64,000 nucleotides of DNA from Paracrocinitomix sp040880585 (GCA_040880585.1 JBBDID010000037.1:1-64000); one strand, 5' to 3'. Positions 1 through 10,694 are shown, counted from the stretch's first letter. The notes: generated by a model from the sequence alone, not told the origin. Made by a program: numbers and translations.

Positions 1-26
1 CCGTCATGCGTTCTAGTTCGTCAGGA

Positions 27-1991
27 TTATATCCTGACTCCTATAACGCAGACGTCATCCAATTGCTCTAAATCTCCTTTCCAGTTATTGAAAAGGTTAT
101 CTAAATGTATGCATTGCTCATTCATGTTCAAGGGTTGGGCTTTTGCCAGGATTTTTTTGAGATTTGCCGCTTTGAGTTTTTTCCCTTTGTCTCCACCAAA
201 CTGATCGGCATATCCATCTGAAAACAAATAAAAGGTGTCTCCCTCTTCTAATTGAATGGTTTGTTGGTGAAATGGAGCAGGATTATAATATTTCCCGATT
301 GGTTGTTTGTCCGCTTTGAGTTCAATCAACCAATGATTATTGATTTGTGACACCACTGTAGTAGTGTTTTCTTCTATTTGAGGTGTTTTATTTCTAAACA
401 ACCAAAAGGGGTTATATGCACCGGCAAAGGAAAGTTTGCTTCCTTCTACTTTACATAAAGCGATATCCATACCATCATTCAAATCCTGTCCATTTTTCTT
501 GAAAGTATTCGCTACCACATCTCTTACCTTATTCAAAATTGCTGCCGGTTCATCCACCCCTTGTTCAATAATTACTTTATTCAGTGCTTCATGACAAACC
601 ATACTCACCATAGCTCCCGGAACTCCGTGACCTGTACAATCCCCTACTGCCACAATTACCTTTTTTTCATCCTGATAAATCCAGTAAAAATCTCCACTCA
701 CAATGTCTTTAGGTTTGTAAAAAATAAAATGATCATCAAATGCTTCTTCAAATCTGGAAGATGATGGTAGCATGGAGTGTTGAATCAATTTACTGTACTC
801 CAAGCTCTCTTGAATACTTAAGATTGCCCCTTCCAGTCTCATGCTTTTATCCTCTACCTGCTCTTTTTGATCTTGTATTGTTTTATTTAGTCGTTTTGTT
901 TTTTTATAGACAAAGACGGTATACACCAACAGGACAACAACCAATAAAATAATTGCACTCAGCCAGGCATTTCGGGTTCTGGCCTTTTGGCCTTTGAGGT
1001 TTGATTTTTGAAGAGCAATTTCACCTTCTGCAATTTCTTTTTCTTTTTCTACTATTTCCAGTTGACTTTCAATGGCTTTTACTTTTTGGATTTTTTCAAG
1101 ATCATAGATTTGTCTATCCACATGAATCCATTTTTTTTGCAGCTCAAAAGCTCCTTTATAGTCTCCTTTAAGTTCTTTTATGGCAATCCATTCATTAAGT
1201 GCCTCATTGGATTCATAGATCAGATTATTTTCTTCAGAAAATTCATACGCTTCCCGGGCATATATTTCCGCATTTTCATATTCTCCATTTCGTCTGGATG
1301 CTATTGATAAAAGGGTGAGACAAGTTGCTTTACTATCAGTCATTTTATATTTCACCGCCAAATCCAAGGCCGTTTGTAATTGTTGCAAGGCCTGTTTGGG
1401 TTGATCGATCAACAAGTAATAGAGCGCCCAGTTTTGGTAGAGAAAATAATGGGATGTCGGAGCTGCACCACCAATTATATCTTCAAGTGTATTCAGACAA
1501 TAAAGCATACTATCAGCTTGCCCCGATTGCTTATAATCCAGCGTTAAATTCAATAGTTTGGATGCGATTGCAGCCGTGTCTTTCGCTTCACGGCTTAATT
1601 CTAAGGATTTGAGTAAACTGTTGTGTGCCTTCTTTGGCTCACCAATACGATCCAAAAGAATACTCTTCAAGCTATAAGCATTTGAGAGGTTCAACAGATC
1701 CTTTTTGTGCCTGAAGATCAGAATGGCTTTGTTCAACTCACTTCCAGCAGCATCATACCTTGCAATTAGCAAATAGTATCTTGCCTTACACAAAGAAATA
1801 TCGCCATTAAAAGTAGTATTCCCGGATTTGTCAGCCTGACGTTCTGCCCTTTCACATAAAGCAAATGATTCTTCAGGATGATTATCGTATACCGCATCTG
1901 CTTTTTTTAATATACTTTGTATATCCTGCTGTGCAACAGAACAAAAGACCATTCCTGTACAAAGCAGGTTGATTATAAAACATCTAATCAT
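27..1991 (-). CDS. SpoIIE-type protein phosphatase with TPR sensor region
   Basis: Predicted membrane-anchored serine/threonine phosphatase of the PP2C/SpoIIE class, probably dephosphorylating an anti-sigma-antagonist-like partner (inference from family). A signal peptide (about residues 1-21) is followed by helical TPR-like repeats (about 30-300), a short charged coiled coil, one membrane helix near 341-363, a second coiled coil and the phosphatase domain (about 415-654). Metal-binding motifs visible are GDF near 434, GDCTGHG near 449, DGMD, FSDGYAD near 592 and a terminal DDV. This order (periplasmic TPR, membrane helix, cytoplasmic SpoIIE) is common in Bacteroidota. It lies 46 bp downstream of the macroglobulin gene on the same strand and could be cotranscribed with it. 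No partner STAS or HATPase gene is nearby, so the substrate is unknown. Confidence 0.88.
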   Translation of the reverse strand: MIRCFIINLLCTGMVFCSVAQQDIQSILKKADAVYDNHPEESFALCERAERQADKSGNTTFNGDISLCKARYYLLIARYDAAGSELNKAILIFRHKKDLLNLSNAYSLKSILLDRIGEPKKAHNSLLKSLELSREAKDTAAIASKLLNLTLDYKQSGQADSMLYCLNTLEDIIGGAAPTSHYFLYQNWALYYLLIDQPKQALQQLQTALDLAVKYKMTDSKATCLTLLSIASRRNGEYENAEIYAREAYEFSEENNLIYESNEALNEWIAIKELKGDYKGAFELQKKWIHVDRQIYDLEKIQKVKAIESQLEIVEKEKEIAEGEIALQKSNLKGQKARTRNAWLSAIILLVVVLLVYTVFVYKKTKRLNKTIQDQKEQVEDKSMRLEGAILSIQESLEYSKLIQHSMLPSSSRFEEAFDDHFIFYKPKDIVSGDFYWIYQDEKKVIVAVGDCTGHGVPGAMVSMVCHEALNKVIIEQGVDEPAAILNKVRDVVANTFKKNGQDLNDGMDIALCKVEGSKLSFAGAYNPFWLFRNKTPQIEENTTTVVSQINNHWLIELKADKQPIGKYYNPAPFHQQTIQLEEGDTFYLFSDGYADQFGGDKGKKLKAANLKKILAKAQPLNMNEQCIHLDNLFNNWKGDLEQLDDVCVIGVRI

Positions 1992-2037
1992 CCCACTAAA
2001 ATAATGATAATCCCTTAGTAATGACCTTTTTCTATTT

Positions 2038-5000
2038 TTACTTAACTTTCACTCTTATTCCATCAGAGTGTGAGGTAAACTCCGGTGCATACATGCATTG
2101 TATGGTTGTAATTCCATTAGAGAAATTTCCTTTATGTTGCACACGCAGATCATATTCAAACACATAGGTCCCTTTTGGAATATAGTCTATAAAGAAATGT
2201 GTTGCAGCATCTTTAGTGGCTTCATAATACCCTAGGCCGTCCTGGTATTTATGTTGAGACAGTACATTCACCGGTTCAAATCCAGAAGCTCTCATGTCTT
2301 TCATGTGTACATATTCCAGGTTTCTATCTGTTCGAAGTTCTATGCGCACCCTTAATTTCTGTCCTACTTCCAGTTGATTTTTTTCATTTACCGGAATCAA
2401 TTCTTCTCCCTCTCCCGTGATAGAGATTAAAAAGAGGTCTTTTTTCAATTTCAGATTTGTTTCAGCAAAGGTAATCTTATCCAGATCTTCAAAATATTGC
2501 CAGTATGCCGCTCCCCATGCAATTCCCTTATCTTTTTTAGTGACTTTTATATCCCCCATTTTAGGTTTTACCTGATTTTCTGTCCAGGCTGTTTTAAAAT
2601 ATCCGGTTCCGGCTTCAGCCTTGACTTTATAGGGGTCATCATCAGTGGTGCTTTCAACATATTCAATGGGTTGTCCTCCCACGGTGATTTCTACTAGCTC
2701 ATCTGAAGCTAACAGATCAGTTCCTTTTAATAATAAAGCGTAAACGGATTCTGTCGTCTGTTTTGTCGTTTTCCAGTGTGTGGTTTGCTTTTGTTTCAGC
2801 AACCAAATTTTCAATTCTTCCACGCTCTCCTGATCATTTGTTACCTCATCAAACATCTCGATCATCAATGCCTGTGTCTCAATGGGCGCCTGGTACCAAT
2901 AATAACCGATCTGATAATCCTTCCAGTACATTCCAAACTCTTCATGTTGGATAGATCGATCTTTCAATGATTTCACGATATCAGTTGCCAGTTCTTTCAT
3001 CTCAAACCTATGCGCCGCCAACGCTAACATCCCTTCACCGTAAATGTTAAAATTCAACCAGAACTTAATTGCCTGATCTTTGTAATAATTTACTGCCTCT
3101 AATGTGTTTTTGTCCATTTTTAACTGCTTAAAATAAGACCTGGCATACAGGTACTGTATTTGTGTATACCCAATGTGTTGGTTTGTTTTATAGTTGGGGT
3201 CATATTTCTTGGCCGCCCGGTAATCACTTACAATTTCACCGTCCAAATAATTGACTCCCTTTTCAATCATTCTCCAAACTTTTTTGTCTTCTTTTACGCT
3301 TTGAATCCCCAGGTGATCCAGATGCCCCATACCAGTAATAATGTGTTGCGTAATGTAGCGGCTTTCTTTCATTCCCGGGAACCATGGCCACCCTCCGTTA
3401 GAAGATTGATTTTGAATCGTTTTCCCTAAGGCCTTATCTAACTCTTTGGACATTCGATCCATATCGAGTAAAATAGATAAGTTTTTCTTGGTTTGCTCTT
3501 CTGATTTAGCGTTGAGCACCCAAGGTGTTTCTTCAAGCATTACTGCTTTTAGCTCTTGATTTTTTTGCAAGTTACTCAAGAAAGCATCCGGTGAATTTTG
3601 ACCCCAGTCTTCAATAATTTTTTGAATTTTAGGGTTTGAATTCATGATATGTGAAGCAATTGCATTTGAATAATATCGGGTAAAAACCTGCTCCGCACAT
3701 TCATGTGGATACTCCATCATGTAAGGCATTGCCTGAAGTGCATACCATGCCGGGTTAGATGTGAATTCCACCGTATACCTATGATGTTTTAATGTTTTAC
3801 TCTGTCCTGAATTTTTTAGTTTTTCAAAGGTAAAGTTTTTGGATTCATTTCCCCGGATAGGCATGGGCATAGATTCTGTTACTAACATTCGGTTAGATAA
3901 GATGGGTAATACACTTTCTTCTCCATCCGAAAAATCTCCGGCTGCTGCTACAATGCGGTATTTCACTGCAGAGGTTTCATACGGGACTTGCAATTTCCAG
4001 GAAACGGAGGTTGATTTACCGGCTTCTGCTGAAAATGTTTGTTTCTGCTCACTTAATTTAAAATCGCCATCTATTTCTTTTTCAGTAAATGGGTCGATTA
4101 GCTCTAGTTGTACTGCGCCTTCCAAATCTACTTCAGAAACGTTGGATATTTTTGTTGAGATCACAATTTCATCCCCCTCTCGCAAAAAACGCGGTGCGTT
4201 GGGAACCACCATTAGGTCTTTCTGGGTCACTACTTCTTCCTGAATGGTTCCGATTTTCAGATCATTTGTATGTGCAAGACCTGCAAACTTCCATTTTGTG
4301 AGTGATTCTGGAATAGTAAATTTGATTTTTACATTTCCTTCTTCGTCTGATAATAATTGAGGATAGAAAAAAGCGGTTTCATTAAAATTAGAACGTACTT
4401 TCACTCCGCTTAAGTCAATATCCTTGTCTTCGTCAAGAAATGGCAGGTCATCTGATTCGCCATTTCTTGTCCGATCAGCAGTTGTATTTCTACTCTCTCC
4501 TCCAGCTAAAGGATTTTGATTCGCTGAAAGCACAGCTTCTTTTTTTGCTGATTTTCCTGTGGCTCCGGATATTTCATCCATCTCTTCTTCCAGGCTTTCG
4601 GTTGTCTCCATGTCAGCTGCAAAACCGGATCCATCTTCCAAATAATAGTCATAGTTATACCCTCTATACCCTCCATAATAGTAAGTTGTAAAGCCGTGAT
4701 AATTCAAGCGGGGAAAATACCGACTCGGGTAGTAGAGATACTTGTTCCAATTTCTATCATAATTACTACCGTTTTTGATTGAAAATCCTAAAGGATTTCC
4801 CCACATTTTATTACCATAATAGGTATTGTAAATGTTTAGGTAGAAATTATTTGGTGTGAACAGCTCGTCTAAACTGGCGTCATACAATGTGGCCATTAAT
4901 TCAGCCATTTGTGCTTCTCCTCTGGTATTTTTAATTGTCAATGTCCACTCTTCATCCTGACCGGGAATCAGCTTATTTCTAAAGGTTGAAAATTCCAGAT

Positions 5001-8000
5001 CAAGTTGTTTATTGGTGTACGGAACCGTTATGGTAATCGACCTGCCAAATTTTCTATTGCTTTTTATTACAGAGAAGTGCACGGTAAAATTCCCCCGGTG
5101 CTCTTCCTTCACTTCAAAATCAATCTTTTTTTGTTCGTTTGTAAGTTTGAAACGATTGCTTTCTACAATTTCGTTTTTTACTTCTATGTCATAGAACACC
5201 TCAATTTCTTCTTCAGCGGTCCCGAGAAGCAGTGTTATCTTTTCTCCGGGTTCAGCTTTGGTTTTAAGTTCTTTCAACCAAAAAACTTCATTGGCCGGTG
5301 TTTTTTCTGCTGAAGGTGTAAACAGGGTAAAGAAAAATATATTCTCTACTTTGATTCCGTTCTTATCTTTTGCAACCGCTGTATATTTATATACTCCCGG
5401 CTGCCACCTTTTAAGGTCTTTTATGTCAATTGAGTCGGTAACCTCAGTGTTAAATTTGTGCTGAAACACTTTTTTTTCTACCGGCCACTTATACTGGTTG
5501 TTTTCATCTGCATACACCGCTTTCGGGAATTTTTCTTTGAACGCTTTCTCGCTGAGAAGAGGCAAATCGGGTTGTTGCCACAATCGGTTATAAAGCGGTT
5601 TGTTCGGTGCATTGAGTTTTTCAACTTTAATTGTTCCGTTGGCTGAGACGTCCTGTCCATTGAGGTTAGTGGTTGAAATCACCAGTTGGAAGGGTTCTTC
5701 AGCGTTAATTTGAGCTTTCAAATTATTGCCAAGTTTTAAACTTTGATAACCCACATTTACCGAAGAAGAATTTGAGTGAGTTTCGCCGTTGATGTCTGTC
5801 ACATCTACTTGTACTGTGTAGGTAAATATGGGTAAATCTTTCGGATCAGAACTTTTATCCGGAACGGCTTCAAAATTCACCTTGAATTCACCATTTTCAT
5901 CTGTCACTAACTCACCATAAGCAATTTCTTTTGGCGCTTCATAAGGCCTCCAATATGACCACCAATAATAATGGTTGTAATAAGAAGTGCTTCTTGTAAC
6001 CCGATAAGTCACTTTTGCACCGTCAATTGCATTTCCGGCAAATGCCTTTGCCCGACCTTTTACCGTAATCTCATCCTCCACTCTGAATTCTCCTTCCACC
6101 GGGTCCATTTCTACATTAAACTTGGGACGCTTATACTCCTCTACTCTAAAAGAGGCGCTTCCATAGGCATCTTTAATACGCATAGATCCGGTTAACACAC
6201 CAAAAGGAGCAGTAAACTCCCCTGAAAACGAACCAAATTGATTGGTTGTCACTTCTTTTTTATCCAATTCTTGATTATTGGCATCATAAAAGTAAACCGT
6301 GGTTTTGTAGTTTTCTTTCAGTATGCGTTGATCCTCCTCGTAGTCTATAACTATTCCTTTGAAATAAATGGTTTGTCCCGGTCGGTAAATGGTTCTATCT
6401 GTAAAAAAGTGTGTTTGTACCCTATCATTATTATAATCATAGTATCCGTAAGCATAGTGTGTAGAATTGGGTGCATAAACCTGATCCTTGTCCTTCACTT
6501 CAACATAATAGTTGTAATAGTCATTATCTGTACTAAAACTAAACTGCCCATCTTCATTGGTTTCATATTTCCCCAGCGTTTTTGATTCATACTTTCTCAA
6601 TGTATAATTGTACTTTTTATAGGTTACTTTAGCCTGTGCCCCACTGAGTGGTTTACCACTCTCTCTGTTAGTGACCAAAACCGTTTGTTTGCCATTTCCA
6701 TTTCGAAGTTGGAACGTAATGTCAGATGCCCAAAAAGGCAAAAAACTTAATACCTGTTTATCTTGGTCAAATTCAGGGTGCGAACTGATCACGATATAAT
6801 AAAAACCATTTTCCAGTTGAGGGATAACAATTTCAGTTGTATGTGTTTGATGGTCATCCGGCAAAATTAAATCCAGCTCTTGTTGATGTACCCCTTTTGA
6901 TTTTCTCAATATTTCTACCAGCTTTTCATAATTATGTTTTGAAGAAAGGAGGTATTCATAGTCGTAAGGAACAATTTTATAATAGAATTTATTCACATTG
7001 CGGTACTCCAATAAAAAACGTCCATATTCTTGGGTTCCAATAGCCTCTTCTCCTTTCAAATTCAATTGCTTTGTGAGGATGTTATTTATTAATACCTTAC
7101 ACTGTTGGCTGCCATAAGCCTTGGGAAACTGTTCAATGGTTTTATTGCAGATATTCAATGCGATATTATACTCCCAGCGATTGGTGGTATCTCCCAGAAA
7201 ATTATAGTTCGCAGCTTTGTTACTGTGTATTGTCGCTATTTCATAATGAGCTTCTGAAGAAAATGGATAATTTTGATAGGCTTGTGACAAGCGCTCTAAG
7301 GCAGTATAATACAGCGCTTCTTTATCTGGTAGTGCCGCAGAAGAATGGATGTATTTTATCCGTTCCAGTTCAACAGCAAATAAAGGCTGTTTATTCTCAA
7401 GTGAAGAATGAAAACGAGTTAATTCATATAATATTCGAACTGCATAGTAATCGGTGTTTAATGAATCTGTGAGAACTACATTTTCCACGGCTGTCATAAA
7501 AGAGCTGTTTGCTCCCATGAGTCGTTCATCTTCCATGACAAAAGTTTCTGCCGGTCCGGGGACATTAAATTGATTGTTCTTAAAAAAATCCAATGCCCGG
7601 TGAGCCAAAAAATCAAATAAAGTGGGTTGAATATTTTTAGCAGCTTCTCTATCCGTATAAGATGCTATTTCTTTATAATCACCAATTTGTTCTTTCTTTG
7701 AGTGTTCTGAGTTCATCAGTGATTTCAGGTAATGGAACTTTACTTTTTCAGCTATCCGTTTCAAGTCCCAGGTGCGAATATCTTCTAGCTTTACTTCTCC
7801 AACGTGGGTACGATCCTGAAATTTCCATTGATTGGAACTGTAATAACCCCAATATACTTCAGCTGTCAGTGAGTGAAGAATTTCTTTTGATGGGGAAGGC
7901 GCTTCTTTTATCAAATCATCCAGTAAGGCAATTCCCTTTACGTAGTCATCCTCTTCTAAATAGGCATAATACTTCAATTGATAAAGCACTGCTTTAATTA

Positions 8001-8217
8001 CCTGCTGATGATTCTCGATTTTCCCTGCGAGCTCAAAAATGGTATTTACTTCGTTTAATGCCATTCTATAAAGACCTTTCTTTTGAAGGGAATCTACTTT
8101 CAACCAAAGTAATTCAATTTTTTTCTCCTCCTCTGGCGGATTCTTGAGGTTATCTTGTGACCAACTTATCCCATTCATTAAAAGGACAAGTAAAGTGATT
8201 ATCAGTGATTTCATCAT
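2038..8217 (-). CDS. Giant alpha-2-macroglobulin family protein
   Basis: Bacterial alpha-2-macroglobulin, expected to trap proteases in the periplasm or at the cell surface through a reactive thioester. The 2059-residue product starts with a signal peptide (cleavage after about residue 20, no lipobox). A helical TPR-like region of some 400 residues follows. Then come macroglobulin beta domains, including the MG2-type motif DRTIYRPGQTIYFKG near 607, and a Tyr/Gly-rich linker near 1160-1190. The A2M domain near 1300-1400 has the family's KWKFAGLAHT stretch, and a thioester-type motif ECAEQ lies near residue 1504, followed by the helical thioester domain. The bacterial consensus is CxEQ, so the reactive Cys and Gln are kept. 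It is longer than the usual 1500-1900 residues because of the N-terminal helical part. No penicillin-binding protein 1C gene (the enterobacterial partner) is adjacent. Two Met codons start the frame and either may be used. Confidence 0.92.
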   Translation of the reverse strand: MMKSLIITLLVLLMNGISWSQDNLKNPPEEEKKIELLWLKVDSLQKKGLYRMALNEVNTIFELAGKIENHQQVIKAVLYQLKYYAYLEEDDYVKGIALLDDLIKEAPSPSKEILHSLTAEVYWGYYSSNQWKFQDRTHVGEVKLEDIRTWDLKRIAEKVKFHYLKSLMNSEHSKKEQIGDYKEIASYTDREAAKNIQPTLFDFLAHRALDFFKNNQFNVPGPAETFVMEDERLMGANSSFMTAVENVVLTDSLNTDYYAVRILYELTRFHSSLENKQPLFAVELERIKYIHSSAALPDKEALYYTALERLSQAYQNYPFSSEAHYEIATIHSNKAANYNFLGDTTNRWEYNIALNICNKTIEQFPKAYGSQQCKVLINNILTKQLNLKGEEAIGTQEYGRFLLEYRNVNKFYYKIVPYDYEYLLSSKHNYEKLVEILRKSKGVHQQELDLILPDDHQTHTTEIVIPQLENGFYYIVISSHPEFDQDKQVLSFLPFWASDITFQLRNGNGKQTVLVTNRESGKPLSGAQAKVTYKKYNYTLRKYESKTLGKYETNEDGQFSFSTDNDYYNYYVEVKDKDQVYAPNSTHYAYGYYDYNNDRVQTHFFTDRTIYRPGQTIYFKGIVIDYEEDQRILKENYKTTVYFYDANNQELDKKEVTTNQFGSFSGEFTAPFGVLTGSMRIKDAYGSASFRVEEYKRPKFNVEMDPVEGEFRVEDEITVKGRAKAFAGNAIDGAKVTYRVTRSTSYYNHYYWWSYWRPYEAPKEIAYGELVTDENGEFKVNFEAVPDKSSDPKDLPIFTYTVQVDVTDINGETHSNSSSVNVGYQSLKLGNNLKAQINAEEPFQLVISTTNLNGQDVSANGTIKVEKLNAPNKPLYNRLWQQPDLPLLSEKAFKEKFPKAVYADENNQYKWPVEKKVFQHKFNTEVTDSIDIKDLKRWQPGVYKYTAVAKDKNGIKVENIFFFTLFTPSAEKTPANEVFWLKELKTKAEPGEKITLLLGTAEEEIEVFYDIEVKNEIVESNRFKLTNEQKKIDFEVKEEHRGNFTVHFSVIKSNRKFGRSITITVPYTNKQLDLEFSTFRNKLIPGQDEEWTLTIKNTRGEAQMAELMATLYDASLDELFTPNNFYLNIYNTYYGNKMWGNPLGFSIKNGSNYDRNWNKYLYYPSRYFPRLNYHGFTTYYYGGYRGYNYDYYLEDGSGFAADMETTESLEEEMDEISGATGKSAKKEAVLSANQNPLAGGESRNTTADRTRNGESDDLPFLDEDKDIDLSGVKVRSNFNETAFFYPQLLSDEEGNVKIKFTIPESLTKWKFAGLAHTNDLKIGTIQEEVVTQKDLMVVPNAPRFLREGDEIVISTKISNVSEVDLEGAVQLELIDPFTEKEIDGDFKLSEQKQTFSAEAGKSTSVSWKLQVPYETSAVKYRIVAAAGDFSDGEESVLPILSNRMLVTESMPMPIRGNESKNFTFEKLKNSGQSKTLKHHRYTVEFTSNPAWYALQAMPYMMEYPHECAEQVFTRYYSNAIASHIMNSNPKIQKIIEDWGQNSPDAFLSNLQKNQELKAVMLEETPWVLNAKSEEQTKKNLSILLDMDRMSKELDKALGKTIQNQSSNGGWPWFPGMKESRYITQHIITGMGHLDHLGIQSVKEDKKVWRMIEKGVNYLDGEIVSDYRAAKKYDPNYKTNQHIGYTQIQYLYARSYFKQLKMDKNTLEAVNYYKDQAIKFWLNFNIYGEGMLALAAHRFEMKELATDIVKSLKDRSIQHEEFGMYWKDYQIGYYWYQAPIETQALMIEMFDEVTNDQESVEELKIWLLKQKQTTHWKTTKQTTESVYALLLKGTDLLASDELVEITVGGQPIEYVESTTDDDPYKVKAEAGTGYFKTAWTENQVKPKMGDIKVTKKDKGIAWGAAYWQYFEDLDKITFAETNLKLKKDLFLISITGEGEELIPVNEKNQLEVGQKLRVRIELRTDRNLEYVHMKDMRASGFEPVNVLSQHKYQDGLGYYEATKDAATHFFIDYIPKGTYVFEYDLRVQHKGNFSNGITTIQCMYAPEFTSHSDGIRVKVK

Positions 8218-8314
8218 AATTTATTTCTTCTATTGGTTAAAAGTACAAATAAGTACAAGATAGGTTCAAAATACCAATTCATTGGTTATTTACATTCAGT
8301 TGTCGAATACTTCT

Positions 8315-8344
8315 TTTGCATTCAATCAACTAACGCTACATTTG
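8315..8344 (+). promoter_or_regulatory. Bacteroidota-type promoter for the small gene at 8364
   Basis: TTTG at 8315-8318, an 18-bp spacer, then TACATTTG at 8337-8344 match the phylum -33 (TTTG) and -7 (TAnnTTTG) elements. The start codon follows 19 bp after the -7 box, which leaves a short leader. Assigned by pattern only. Confidence 0.55.
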
Positions 8345-8363
8345 ATTCGTTATAAATATAAGA

Positions 8364-8627
8364 ATGAATAAAGTTGTTCAAGATACTGAAGTCAAATCAC
8401 TGTTGTTGTCTGTTAGCGACATCAGAGACTGTTTTTTTGAAGGTGCATCACTTTCTGAATCGGAACGAACGGCTATGCAAAATTTTGACGCTTTCAGGAT
8501 TGAATATTTGAAACAGTCTGAGAGTTCTGCAGACTTTGACCAACGTTATTTTCTTTTACAGTTGTTAGAAAACTTATATCCCTATACCCATTTTTTAATT
8601 TACGATAAAATCAACACTTCTATATGA
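8364..8627 (+). CDS. Small cytoplasmic protein of unknown function (87 aa)
   Basis: I do not recognise this protein. It has no signal peptide or membrane segment, is mildly acidic and looks mostly helical. The reasons to call it a real gene are a well-formed promoter just upstream, an intergenic position that shadows no other gene, and a strong terminator 7 bp after the stop codon. It is transcribed divergently from the macroglobulin gene, sharing about 146 bp with it, and convergently with the T9SS protein gene. Function unknown. Confidence 0.6.
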   Translation: MNKVVQDTEVKSLLLSVSDIRDCFFEGASLSESERTAMQNFDAFRIEYLKQSESSADFDQRYFLLQLLENLYPYTHFLIYDKINTSI

Positions 8628-8633
8628 AATAGA

Positions 8634-8668
8634 AAAACCCGGATTTGAATAGGTCAAATCCGGGTTTT
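8634..8668. terminator. Bidirectional intrinsic terminator
   Basis: A perfect 15-bp stem, AAAACCCGGATTTGA with TCAAATCCGGGTTTT, closes a 5-base loop (8649-8653). A and T runs on either side let it act in both directions. It sits between the convergent genes ending at 8627 and 8691. Confidence 0.85.
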
Positions 8669-8690
8669 ATGCTTTTTTCAGTTATTTACC

Positions 8691-10601
8691 TTATTTGGTA
8701 ACAACCATTCTTTTAGTTATTTGTTTTTCACCGATTGTAAATGTATAAAAGTATACACCCTCAGCAAAATCATTTGCATTTAAATTGATCTTGTATGACC
8801 CAGCTGCTTGATTTCCTTGGTTAATAGTTTGAACACGTTTACCGGAAACATCTACAAACTCAACAGAAACATTTGCTCCTTCTTCAAGTGTATAAGAGAT
8901 GGTTGAGGTATTGTCAAACGGGTTTGGTACGTTTTGACCGATAGAGAAGCTATTATCAACTTCATTTTCGATATTTAAAGCCTGATCAAAATTCAATAAA
9001 ATGAAAGGCTCATTTCCTAACCAATAATATATGTCATCAGCAAGTAATATGCCTGAATAGTCTGCATCTGGTAAATTTGCATTATACCATAACGTATTTC
9101 CTTGAGAGAGGGACAACATTACAGCATATTCATTTCCAGCTGTAAGTGTAACAGGAGAAGAAATATTACTGTATTCAGCTTGGTGGAAATTAAATGTTTC
9201 CCAGCTTCCAACGTTGTCATTACCTAAAGTATACTCAAAATAACCAACAAATTGATCCGTCGTTAAGTTTCGAATACTAATCTCAAGCGGGACACCAAGT
9301 GTTGTTGGTTCAATAGTACCACCACTTAGTAACAAGTTAACATCAACTCCATGTAAATCTACAGTAGAATTAATTTCATATGCAGCACCTAAATCCACAT
9401 CAACTGTATAAGCAGCAAATCCATTTACTTCTGGGAAATCATAATTGACATGACCGTAAGAGGCAGCTGTTACTTTGAATGTTCTCCAAAGTGTATCATT
9501 AGCAGTTACTTCATCTGTATTGTCATGAGTTATTACTGACCTTACCTTGTATTCACCAATTGGATAAGCAGAAAGATCAATTGTGGTAGCAAAAGTGAAT
9601 GTATCAACTTCAGCTGAATTTATTGGAGCTGCAAATAAACTTCCTCCTGAAACTGGACCATCAATGATAGTTGTGCCCGTCGCATCAAACGTTGTCACTT
9701 CCATAGTTAATCCAGTTGGAGCATTAACTCCGTTGTTACCCACCTCAGACTGAACAGTTAAAGTGCTTACTTGATCAGCAGGAAAGCTAGTGACCTCATA
9801 ATTAGACTTTACATCTGATAACCACATTTTCTTGTTTTGTATTTCGTATGCAGGAACTTCAGTAATTTGAATGTTATCAATAGTCCAATAGTAATGAGTA
9901 CTATATTGCCCAGAGCCATTTGGATCAAGTCCGGTCCAAGTAAACCTGATTTTACAATCGTTGTTGTTAGCAGCAGTTGCATCTAAATAAGAAGAAATAA
10001 TTATACTAAAGTGAACTGGTTCAGCCAAATCATTTGTGTTGTCATTAGCACCCAAGTCTAGGTTTAATGGAATATCAGCACCCCATGTAACACCGTCATC
10101 ATTTGAAATATTAAATGTCCAAGGCTCTTGATTACAACAGAACATTGCATTTAAATCAAATTCTATTGAAGCAGCCGAAGAAGTAGCACCCGACAAATCA
10201 ATAGTTGGAGAAATTACAGTTCCTTCGACAGGCGTCGAAGCGAAACTTGCTTCAGTTACGGGGGTGTATGAATCCCATAACAAATGCCTTCCATCCATTG
10301 AAAGAGCATATCCATTTGGCCCTGAAGTTCCAGTGCTCATTTGCCAATATGCCCCTTCAGGACCAGAGGTTGTCCATACACCATTACCTGTTGTTAGAGC
10401 AGTAGTTCCTGAAAAATCTTCAGTCCAGAGAATATTTAACGCTCTATCATCAGAAACTGCTGAAGGTCTAACGTTTTGATTTATAAGGCCAGAATATGTT
10501 TTCTTCTGCATTAGGCCGAAGGTATATCGTTCATGGTTACTTTGTCCGTAACTGAATGAACCTGCTAGGATGGCAATACCCATTAAGTAAATTTTTTTCA
10601 T
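8691..10601 (-). CDS. T9SS type A sorting-domain protein with jelly-roll module
   Basis: Secreted or surface protein. Residues 1-19 form a signal peptide ending in SYGQ. Residues about 55-250 look like a MAM/choice-of-anchor jelly-roll domain (WTEDFSG at its start, YYWTIDNIQI at its end). Residues 255-380 form a beta-rich region resembling bacterial CARDB or Ig-like modules, and a second beta region follows. The last 80 residues are a T9SS type A domain (NVPNPFDNTSTISY, then GVYFYTF and a basic tail). That domain directs export by the Por system and is usually cleaved. No catalytic motif is visible, so an adhesive or binding role is only a guess. The gene stands alone. A TATATTTG -7-like element lies upstream (10630-10637, minus strand) without a clear -33 box. 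Confidence 0.85.
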   Translation of the reverse strand: MKKIYLMGIAILAGSFSYGQSNHERYTFGLMQKKTYSGLINQNVRPSAVSDDRALNILWTEDFSGTTALTTGNGVWTTSGPEGAYWQMSTGTSGPNGYALSMDGRHLLWDSYTPVTEASFASTPVEGTVISPTIDLSGATSSAASIEFDLNAMFCCNQEPWTFNISNDDGVTWGADIPLNLDLGANDNTNDLAEPVHFSIIISSYLDATAANNNDCKIRFTWTGLDPNGSGQYSTHYYWTIDNIQITEVPAYEIQNKKMWLSDVKSNYEVTSFPADQVSTLTVQSEVGNNGVNAPTGLTMEVTTFDATGTTIIDGPVSGGSLFAAPINSAEVDTFTFATTIDLSAYPIGEYKVRSVITHDNTDEVTANDTLWRTFKVTAASYGHVNYDFPEVNGFAAYTVDVDLGAAYEINSTVDLHGVDVNLLLSGGTIEPTTLGVPLEISIRNLTTDQFVGYFEYTLGNDNVGSWETFNFHQAEYSNISSPVTLTAGNEYAVMLSLSQGNTLWYNANLPDADYSGILLADDIYYWLGNEPFILLNFDQALNIENEVDNSFSIGQNVPNPFDNTSTISYTLEEGANVSVEFVDVSGKRVQTINQGNQAAGSYKINLNANDFAEGVYFYTFTIGEKQITKRMVVTK

Positions 10602-10694
10602 TTTTGTTATTTTAAGATTATCAATTCACCAAATATACTAAAAAAACTACTTAATAGTAAAAAAAAAGCACGCTTGAGTAGTAAAATGTAGCTT

